Assembly (NCBI RefSeq): GCF_041378895.1
Contig: NZ_CP144212.1
Location: forward strand, 2,837,501-2,901,500
Direction: 5' to 3'
Length of the DNA stretch: 64,000 nucleotides
DNA from: Dechloromonas sp. ZY10
GTDB lineage: Bacteria; Pseudomonadota; Gammaproteobacteria; Burkholderiales; Rhodocyclaceae
Shown: piece by piece, positions 57,939 through 64,000 of the stretch
Position numbering within the stretch: the stretch's first letter is position 1
Layout: the number at the start of each line of letters is the position of its first letter
Position numbers and translations under genes: made by a program
The notes under the pieces: model-generated
What the model saw: only the letters and a program-made list of their open reading frames with translations
Databases searched by the model: none
What the model was told of the DNA's origin: nothing

Positions 57939-59255
57939 ATGTTCTTTCCCTCTTCGCTTGGCAGCAAGTTGGCCCGTCTTGGAACATTGGCCCCGGAGAG
58001 CGGAGAAATCACCGTACTGCTGGTTGAGGACAGCCGCACCGTGCGCGTGCGCCTGCGCGAAACCCTGGTCAACCTGCCCGGCGTACGGGTGCTGGAGGCC
58101 GGCACCCTGGCCGAAGCCCGCGCCCTGCTCGATCAGGATGCCGCCGGCCTGTTCTGTGCCGTACTCGACCTGACCCTGCCCGACGCCAGCGGCAGCGAGG
58201 TAGTCGACCTGGTCAGCAGTTACGAAGTACCGATCATCGTCCTCACCGGCACGCTCAACCCGGAGGTGCGGCGGGCGGTGCTGGAAAAACGGGTGATCGA
58301 CTACATCATCAAATCCAATACCGGTGCCATCGAGGATGTCGCCTACCTGATTGTCCGGTTACGCCAGAACCTGCGCACCAAGGTGCTGGTGGTGGACGAT
58401 TCGGCGACTTTTCGCACTCACCTGAGCGGCCTGCTGACGCAATACCATTTCCTGATCCTGACTGCTGCCAACGGTCAGGAAGCGCTGGCGCAGATCGCCA
58501 CCCATCCCGACATCGTGCTGGTGCTGACCGATTACCACATGCCGGAAATGGACGGCCTCGAACTGATCCGCGAAATCCGCCGCCGCTACCGGCGCGAGGA
58601 CATGGCGATCATTGCCCTCTCCGACGCCGACCAACCGGACCTCTCGGCGGCGATGCTCAAGGCCGGCGCCAATGATTTTCTTTCCAAGCGTTTCCAGAGC
58701 GAGGAGTTTTACTGCCGCGTCACCCAGAACACCAACATGATCGGCTACGTCCGCCAGTTGCGCGACATGGCGACGCGCGACTACCTGACCGGCCTCTACA
58801 ACCGCCGCCACCTGTTCGAACTGGGCAATACCCTGCATGCCTCGGCACGGGCCGGCGGCGAACTGCAACTGGCGCTGGCGATGATCGACGCCGACCATTT
58901 CAAGCGGATCAACGACCAGTTTGGCCACGATGCCGGCGACGCGGCGCTCAAGATGCTGGCGGCAACGATGCAGCGAACGCTGCCCGACAGCGACATCCTC
59001 GCCCGCTTTGGCGGCGAGGAATTCGTCTGCCTCAGCCTGCTGCCCCGGTGCGAGGACGCGGCCGCGCATTTCGAAGCCCTGCGCGCGGCAGTCAAGGCCA
59101 GCGACCTGCGCTGGCAGGGCGAGCGAATCCCGCTCAGCGCCAGCATCGGCTACACCACCGCGCTCGGCGAATCGCTGGCAGCCATGATCGCGCGCGCAGA
59201 CGAAGCGGTGTACCGCGCCAAGGAAGGCGGTCGCAACCGGGTGGTCGAGGGCTGA
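57939..59255 (+). CDS. Two-receiver diguanylate cyclase (PleD-like)
   Basis: This 438-residue protein has two receiver domains (about 25-140, phospho-Asp in VLDLTLPDASG; about 150-265, phospho-Asp in LTDYHMPEMDG) and a C-terminal GGDEF domain with RFGGEEF near residue 358. The active-site pattern is intact, so it should make cyclic di-GMP. The usual RxxD inhibitory site reads PDSD here, so product inhibition may be reduced. A partner kinase is not adjacent. Confidence 0.93.
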   Translation: MFFPSSLGSKLARLGTLAPESGEITVLLVEDSRTVRVRLRETLVNLPGVRVLEAGTLAEARALLDQDAAGLFCAVLDLTLPDASGSEVVDLVSSYEVPIIVLTGTLNPEVRRAVLEKRVIDYIIKSNTGAIEDVAYLIVRLRQNLRTKVLVVDDSATFRTHLSGLLTQYHFLILTAANGQEALAQIATHPDIVLVLTDYHMPEMDGLELIREIRRRYRREDMAIIALSDADQPDLSAAMLKAGANDFLSKRFQSEEFYCRVTQNTNMIGYVRQLRDMATRDYLTGLYNRRHLFELGNTLHASARAGGELQLALAMIDADHFKRINDQFGHDAGDAALKMLAATMQRTLPDSDILARFGGEEFVCLSLLPRCEDAAAHFEALRAAVKASDLRWQGERIPLSASIGYTTALGESLAAMIARADEAVYRAKEGGRNRVVEG

Positions 59256-59342
59256 GCCCGCCGGGCGCGAACACCCCATGCGACTGCCGGACGCAAGGCC
59301 GGGCAGACTGCGGCCTTCGGCGGCGCCACTGAAAAAGCCGTA

Positions 59343-59365
59343 TTTTCATGGTCGACCGTAAAAAG
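59343..59365. repeat. Iterated-repeat palindrome between the cyclase and metG
   Basis: TTTTCATGGTCGACCGTAAAAA is an imperfect copy of the repeat. It lies in the otherwise gene-free 226-base gap (59256-59481). Confidence 0.7.
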
Positions 59366-59481
59366 CGGCCAAAACCGCCGCTACGCGACCCTGAAGCAAT
59401 GCGCGACAGTACGCAGCGCGCCGCACAGGCAGCCACTTTGCCTTTAAAATTCACCCTTTGCCGCAACGCACAAAGCCGATC

Positions 59482-61599
59482 ATGACCCGCAAGATTCTTG
59501 TCACTTCCGCCCTGCCCTACGCCAACGGCGCGATCCACCTCGGCCATCTGGTCGAGTACATCCAGACCGATATCTGGGTCCGCTTCCAGAAGATGTCCGG
59601 CAACGAATGCTGGTACGTCTGCGCCGACGACACCCACGGCACGCCGATCATGCTGCGCGCCGAGAAGGAAGGCATCACCCCGGAGCAGTTGATCGAGCGC
59701 GTGCATGGCGAGCATTTCCGCGACTTTTCCAGCTTCCACGTCGGTTTCGACAACTATTACAGCACCCACTCGCCGGAAACCCGCGAGTGCGCCAACGACA
59801 TCTACGGCAAGCTCAAGGCCGCCGGGCTGATCGAGGTGCGCACCATCGAGCAGTATTACGACCCGGTCAAGCAGATGTTCCTGCCCGACCGCTTCATCAA
59901 GGGCGAGTGCCCGAAGTGTCACGCCAAGGACCAGTACGGCGACAACTGCGAAGCCTGCGGCGCAGCCTACGCGCCGACCGACCTGATCGAGCCTTTCTCG
60001 GCCGTGTCCGGCGCCAAGCCGGAACTGCGCAATTCCGATCACTATTTCTTCAAGCTCTCCGACCCGCGCTGCGAAAGCTTCCTGCGCCAATACACCGCCA
60101 GCGGCGTGCTGCAGGCCGAAGCCGCCAACAAGATGCAGGAATGGCTGGGCGCGCCCGGCGACAACAAGCTCTCCGACTGGGACATTTCGCGCGATGCGCC
60201 CTATTTCGGTTTCGAGATTCCCGACGCGCCGGGCAAGTACTTCTACGTCTGGCTCGACGCACCGATCGGCTACATGGGCTCGTTCAAGAACCTGTGCGCC
60301 AAGAAGGGCCTCGATTTCGACGAGTTTTTCAGGAAGGATTCGAGCACCGAGCTCTACCACTTCATCGGCAAGGACATCCTCTACTTCCACGCGCTGTTCT
60401 GGCCGGCGGAACTGGAGCAGGCCGGTTTCCGTACCCCGAGCAAGATCTTCGCGCACGGCTTTCTCACGGTCGACGGCGCCAAAATGTCGAAATCGCGCGG
60501 CACCTTCATCACTGCGCAGAGCTTCATCGACAACGGCCTCAACCCGGAATGGCTGCGCTACTACTTTGCCGCCAAGCTGTCGGCGACGATGGAAGACATC
60601 GACCTCTCTTTCGACGACTTCACCGCCCGCGTCAATTCCGACCTGGTCGGCAAGTACGTAAACATCGCCAGCCGCTCGGCCGGCTTCATCGCCAAGCGCT
60701 TCAACGGCCAGCTGGCCCCGGCCGACGAGAGCCTGCCGGCCCTGCGCGCGATCCGCGAAGCCGCGCCGCGCATCGCCGAGCTGTACGAAGCCCGCGAATT
60801 CGGCAAGGCGATCCGCGAAATCATGGCCCTGACCGACGGCGCCAACCAGTACGTCGATAGCGTCAAGCCCTGGGAACTGGCCAAGCAGGAAGGCAAGGAG
60901 GCCGAACTGCACGCCGCCTGCTCCAACGCGCTCAACCTCTTCCGCCTGCTCACCGTGCTCTTGAAGCCGATCCTGCCGGCCGTCGCCGAAAAGATCGAAG
61001 CCTTCATGAACCTGGCGCCGCTGACCTGGGCCGACAGCCAGACCCTGCTCGCCGCCGGCCACGCGATCAACGCCTACAACCACCTGATGACCCGCGTCGA
61101 TCCCAAGCAGATCGAAAAACTGATCGAAGCCAACAAGCAGTCGCTGGCGCCGACCGCCGAGGTCGCCACGGTCGACAGCAAAAAAGCGGAAAAACCCGCC
61201 AAGGCTGAAAAGGCCGGCAAGGCCGTCGACCAGAAGGACGCCGCCCCGGCAACCGATGACGGCCTGTGCAGCATCGACGACTTCATGAAGATCGACCTGC
61301 GCATCGCGCTGATCGCCAACGCCGAACACGTCGAAGGCGCCGACAAGCTGGTGCGCCTGACCCTGGATATCGGCGAGGAAAAGACGCGCAACGTTTTCGC
61401 CGGGATCAAGGCCGCCTACGACCCGGCGCAACTGATCGGCCGCCTGACGGTGATGGTCGCCAACCTGGCGCCGCGCAAGATGAAGTTCGGGATGTCCGAA
61501 GGCATGGTCATGGCCGCCTCCGACCCGGACGGCAAAACCCCGGGCATCTACCTGCTCTCGCCCGACTCCGGCGCAACGCCGGGAATGCGCGTCAAATAA
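59482..61599 (+). CDS. metG: Methionyl-tRNA synthetase
   Basis: This 705-residue class I synthetase has the HIGH-like HLGHLVEY near residue 20, a zinc knuckle in [18 protein letters not shown] near 146-162, KMSKSRGT near 334, and a C-terminal tRNA-binding OB domain (about 600-705). A Lys/Ala linker at about 560-590 contains iterated-repeat sequence (61167-61200). I chose the ATG at 59482 ([16 protein letters not shown]). Confidence 0.98.
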   Translation: MTRKILVTSALPYANGAIHLGHLVEYIQTDIWVRFQKMSGNECWYVCADDTHGTPIMLRAEKEGITPEQLIERVHGEHFRDFSSFHVGFDNYYSTHSPETRECANDIYGKLKAAGLIEVRTIEQYYDPVKQMFLPDRFIKGECPKCHAKDQYGDNCEACGAAYAPTDLIEPFSAVSGAKPELRNSDHYFFKLSDPRCESFLRQYTASGVLQAEAANKMQEWLGAPGDNKLSDWDISRDAPYFGFEIPDAPGKYFYVWLDAPIGYMGSFKNLCAKKGLDFDEFFRKDSSTELYHFIGKDILYFHALFWPAELEQAGFRTPSKIFAHGFLTVDGAKMSKSRGTFITAQSFIDNGLNPEWLRYYFAAKLSATMEDIDLSFDDFTARVNSDLVGKYVNIASRSAGFIAKRFNGQLAPADESLPALRAIREAAPRIAELYEAREFGKAIREIMALTDGANQYVDSVKPWELAKQEGKEAELHAACSNALNLFRLLTVLLKPILPAVAEKIEAFMNLAPLTWADSQTLLAAGHAINAYNHLMTRVDPKQIEKLIEANKQSLAPTAEVATVDSKKAEKPAKAEKAGKAVDQKDAAPATDDGLCSIDDFMKIDLRIALIANAEHVEGADKLVRLTLDIGEEKTRNVFAGIKAAYDPAQLIGRLTVMVANLAPRKMKFGMSEGMVMAASDPDGKTPGIYLLSPDSGATPGMRVK

Positions 61600-61621
61600 G
61601 CGGCCAGCCGCTGCCAACTGT

Positions 61622-61648
61622 AAGGCCGGGGATTCCCGGCCTTTTTTA
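61622..61648 (+). terminator. Intrinsic terminator after metG
   Basis: AAGGCCGGG pairs with CCCGGCCTT around a 4-base loop, followed by T. Confidence 0.85.
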
Positions 61649-61659
61649 CCTCTGGGCGA

Positions 61660-61710
61660 CGGGAAAATCGCTGCTTTTCACGGTCGACCGTAAAAAACGC
61701 GCTTTTTCCT
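61660..61710. repeat. Near full-length copy of the iterated palindromic element
   Basis: GGGAAAATCGCTG, CTTTTCACGGTCGACCGT and the right arm AAAAAACGCGCTTTTTCC form an imperfect inverted repeat of about 50 bases. It gives the best view of the full element. The gap to 61845 holds two DnaA-box-like words (TTATCCCCA at 61710, TGTGGACAA at 61736) and no gene. Confidence 0.7.
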
Positions 61711-61845
61711 TATCCCCAGAAGCTGTCGTCAAGGCTGTGGACAAGCCCTGAGCAAGTCACCCAAGTCCTTGGTGCAACGTCACTTTTTGCACCTGCCCAA
61801 AATTTCGGCAACGGTACATTTCCACGGCCGAGCGGGCGGTCAACG

Positions 61846-61880
61846 CAAAACCGCCGCCGGGTTCGCCGGCGGCGGTTTTG
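61846..61880. terminator. Bidirectional terminator after the livK-type gene
   Basis: CAAAACCGCCGCCGG pairs with CCGGCGGCGGTTTTG around GTTCG (15-bp stem). Confidence 0.85.
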
Positions 61881-61925
61881 TTCCAGGCTAGCCGCCGGCT
61901 GCGCCAGCGGTCGCGGCGGGCAGGC

Positions 61926-63077
61926 TCAGTCCTTGACCAGGGTCCATTTGCCACCCTTGACCGTCATCATCACCCGGGCGCGCTGGTCCATGCCGTTATG
62001 GTTGCCGGCGCTCATGTTGAAGACGCCCTGGGCACCGACCACTTCCTTGCTCTTTTCCAGCGCATCGCGCAGCGCGATGCGGAATTCCGGGGTGCCCGGC
62101 TTGGCCTTCTTGAGCGCTTCCGGCACGGCTTTCTGCAGCAGCAGGCCGGCGTCCCAGGTGTTGGCGCCAAAGGTCGAGACGCTGCCGGCGCCAAAGCGGG
62201 CTTCGTAGGTCTTGATGTAGTGCTGCGCAACCGGCTTGATCGGGTTGCTGTCGGCCAGGTCGTCGACCACCAGCATCGGGCCGCCGGCCATCAGCGTACC
62301 TTCGACGTTCTTGCCGCCGAGGCGGATGAAGTCCTGGGTGGCGACGCCGTGCGTTTGATAGACGCGGCCCTTGTAGCCTTTTTCCAGCAGGCCGGCCTGC
62401 GGCAGCACCGCCGGGCCGCCGGTGGCGGCGACGAAGACGGCGTCCGGCTTGGCGGAAATCAGCTTGAGCACCTGCGGCGTCACCGACGAGTCGGTGCGGT
62501 TGTAGCGTTCGCTGGCGACGATGCGGATACCGGCCTTTTCGGCGAGCGGGGTGAACACCTTGAACCAGTTTTCGCCATACGGATCGTTGAAGCCGATGAA
62601 GCCGAGGGTCTTGATCCCGGCGGCGCTCATGTGCGCAAGCACGGCTTCGGAGATCAGATCGTCGTTCTGGGTAGTCTTGAACACCCACTTCTTCTTGTCG
62701 TCGAGCGGCAGGATGATCGCCGACGAGCCGACCGTGGTCAGCAACGGCGTCTTCGCCTCGGCAACGAAATCGAGCATGGCCAGCGCCGCCGGCGTGGTGG
62801 TCGGGCCGATCAGCGCATCGACCTTGTGCTCGCTGAGCAATTTCTTGACGTTGGTCACCGCGTGGGTCGGGTCGGAAGCGTCGTCGAGCACGATGTACTC
62901 GACCTTCTGCCCGGCGATTTCGGCCGGCAGCAGCGCGGCGGTGTTTTTCTGCGGGATGCCGACGGCGGCAGTCGGGCCGGTAGACGAAGCGATCACACCG
63001 ACCTTGATCTCGGCCAACGCCGGCAGCGCGTTGCCGAGCAAGGCGGCGAGCAGGGTGGCCAGGGTAATTTTGTGCAT
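61926..63077 (-). CDS. LivK-type ABC transporter substrate-binding protein
   Basis: This 383-residue periplasmic protein starts MHKITLATLLAALLGNALPALAE (signal peptide), then EIKVGVIASSTGPTAAVGIPQKN, a type I binding-protein fold. DALIGPTTTPAALAM and GFNDPYGENWFKVF are typical of branched-chain amino acid/LivK relatives. The ligand is unknown, and no permease genes lie adjacent. I chose the ATG at 63077. Confidence 0.92.
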   Translation of the reverse strand: MHKITLATLLAALLGNALPALAEIKVGVIASSTGPTAAVGIPQKNTAALLPAEIAGQKVEYIVLDDASDPTHAVTNVKKLLSEHKVDALIGPTTTPAALAMLDFVAEAKTPLLTTVGSSAIILPLDDKKKWVFKTTQNDDLISEAVLAHMSAAGIKTLGFIGFNDPYGENWFKVFTPLAEKAGIRIVASERYNRTDSSVTPQVLKLISAKPDAVFVAATGGPAVLPQAGLLEKGYKGRVYQTHGVATQDFIRLGGKNVEGTLMAGGPMLVVDDLADSNPIKPVAQHYIKTYEARFGAGSVSTFGANTWDAGLLLQKAVPEALKKAKPGTPEFRIALRDALEKSKEVVGAQGVFNMSAGNHNGMDQRARVMMTVKGGKWTLVKD

Positions 63078-63586
63078 GGGAGCTCCAGGGAGAAAACCGG
63101 CGAACCGCCGGCAGCGGCGCTTATTGTCGCGGCCATCCTCTGGCGCGGCAAGCACTTGACCGACGAATCGGGAAAACCCGCAAGCCTTGCCCATCCCGGT
63201 CTTGAGCCGCCTCAAGGCCGGCCCCGATTTAAAGTATTACTTTAACTTCCGGTCCGAAACACCGGCCTGCTCACACCCTTTTACAGCTATCCACAAAAAC
63301 TGTGGATAAGTCTGTGAATGAGTCATGAACGAAGCCGCTAAGTCTCCGGCCAGCAAGGCTTTTTCCTACCCTGCACGAAGTTTTGGCAATTTCTCAAGCC
63401 ATTGATTTTATTGAGAATCACAGCTTTAAGGCGCGGTCAAGCAATTACAACGGCAAGCCAGGAGCAAACAGTGTTTCAAACAGCCCGGAATGTGCACAAT
63501 TTACCCCGCCGCACGCGCTCAGCCTCGATTTTTACCGCGCCCCGGCCTCCACGCCCCCGCCGCTTTCCCCTACCCGGAGTCTGTCC
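63078..63586. other. 509-base intergenic region with DnaA-box pair
   Basis: No supported gene was found. It contains an inverted DnaA-box pair (CTATCCACA 63287-63295 and TGTGGATAA 63301-63309) and an AT-richer patch at 63380-63460. It probably carries the promoters of the two divergent genes. Confidence 0.6.
63287..63309. promoter_or_regulatory. Inverted pair of DnaA-box-like sequences
   Basis: TGTGGATAA is the exact complement of the TTATCCACA consensus; CTATCCACA differs by one base. They are separated by 5 bases. No dnaA, dnaN or gidA gene is near, so this is not evidently an origin. Confidence 0.5.
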
Positions 63587-64000
63587 ATGCATCGCCGTCA
63601 CTGCCTGCAACTAGCCGCTGCCGCCCTGCTCTCCGCCAGCGGCCTGAGTCGCCACCTGCACGCGCAACCGGCAGCACCGCGCCTGTTGATCCTGGGCGGC
63701 GGCTGGGGCGGGCTGGCTGCTGCCCGCGAGTTGCGGCGCCTGCTACCGGCAGCCGAGATCACGCTGATCGACCGCAGCCCGCAGTTCTTTTCGCGGCCGC
63801 TGTCAAACCGCTGGCTGGTCGGGCAAGCCGGGACGTCAATGCTGCAGCGCGATCTCGCCGCCAGCGCCCGGGCTCAGGGCTACCGTTTCGTCGCCGCCGA
63901 GGTGCGGGCGGTAGATCGACTGTCGCGGCGCGTCGAGAGCAGCGCCGGGGACCTGCCTTACGACTGGTTGCTGGCAGCCCCCGGTATTGCCGAAGATTTT
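63587..64000 (+). CDS. FAD-dependent oxidoreductase, FccB/SQR-like (cut by window end)
   Basis: The visible 138 residues begin MHRRHCLQLAAAALL, an exported-looking N-terminus. The FAD-binding fold LLILGGGWGGLAAARELRRLLP follows, then ITLIDRSPQFFSRPLSNRWL. It resembles flavocytochrome c sulfide dehydrogenase or NADH:quinone-type flavoproteins. The remaining domains are outside the window, so the exact activity is open. Confidence 0.75.
   Translation, partial: MHRRHCLQLAAAALLSASGLSRHLHAQPAAPRLLILGGGWGGLAAARELRRLLPAAEITLIDRSPQFFSRPLSNRWLVGQAGTSMLQRDLAASARAQGYRFVAAEVRAVDRLSRRVESSAGDLPYDWLLAAPGIAEDF

Noticed and set aside
59134-61617. An 827-residue open frame antisense to metG
   Set aside because: It has no recognisable domains and an Arg/Gly/Val-biased composition, while metG on the other strand has every expected motif. 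It is a codon-bias shadow in high-GC DNA.
63078-63586. Possible chromosomal replication origin
   Set aside because: Only two good DnaA boxes, no origin-type AT-rich repeats and no dnaA, dnaN or gidA neighbours.

Overview
The window is a dense, GC-rich (roughly 60-65% by eye) bacterial chromosome segment made almost entirely of housekeeping genes. Gene families and synteny (obg-proB, rplM-rpsI, coq7, CNP1-like/rppH opposite proS, ffh beside ypjD/yfjD, pilBCD, DUF502-aspS-nudB, bioB/bioC opposite comF, grxC-secB-gpsA, envC-ctpA, TRAP transporter genes, cytochrome c4) point to a betaproteobacterium, most likely Rhodocyclales of the Dechloromonas/Azonexus/Ferribacterium type. That placement is an inference from family recognition. 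I saw no rRNA, tRNA, CRISPR array, prophage or insertion sequence.

Layout. 0-8 kb: end of obg, proB, ribosomal proteins L13/S9, an intergenic region with a strong small-RNA candidate, an OsmC-family gene, coq7, a CNP1-like gene, rppH, proS and a lytic transglycosylase. 8-16 kb: ffh, a CcsA-like membrane protein, a CBS/CNNM protein, the type IV pilus genes pilB-pilC-pilD, an FmdB zinc ribbon and a DUF502 protein. 16-24 kb: aspS, a secreted barnase-like RNase with a barstar-like inhibitor, nudB, a heat-shock-promoter-driven hsp20, argB, a HAD nucleotidase, slmA, hemB, a second small-RNA candidate and engB. 24-34 kb: cytochrome c4, CBS and HDOD proteins, msrPQ, bioC/bioB, comF, trmL, gpsA, an SH3 protein, secB, grxC, a rhodanese and an ArsR-type regulator. 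34-46 kb: envC-ctpA, a hypothetical gene, moeB-like, ribD, nrdR, glyA, a phosphoglycerate-mutase-like phosphatase, TRAP dctQ/dctM, dps and dctP. 46-64 kb: pmbA, darP, mog, thyA, pgi, folA, a DUF2242 lipoprotein, a pyridoxal-phosphate amino-acid decarboxylase, dcd, apbC, a two-receiver GGDEF protein, metG, a LivK-type binding protein and the start of a FAD oxidoreductase.

The most unusual signal is a family of iterated palindromic repeats centred on GGTCGACC, with half-site GTCGACCGTG followed by an A-rich tail. I count at least 19 loci with an exact decamer, where composition alone predicts well under one. Copies lie in intergenic gaps, in terminators and inside genes, including the linker of MetG and the N-terminal region of the barnase-like RNase. 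A dispersed palindromic element, or an uptake- or chromosome-organising signal, would fit; the sequence alone cannot decide.

A second theme is two small-RNA candidates that both carry an anti-Shine-Dalgarno-like C/U-rich motif and end in an intrinsic terminator with no annotated gene upstream on that strand (minus strand 2547-2635, plus strand about 23415-23508).
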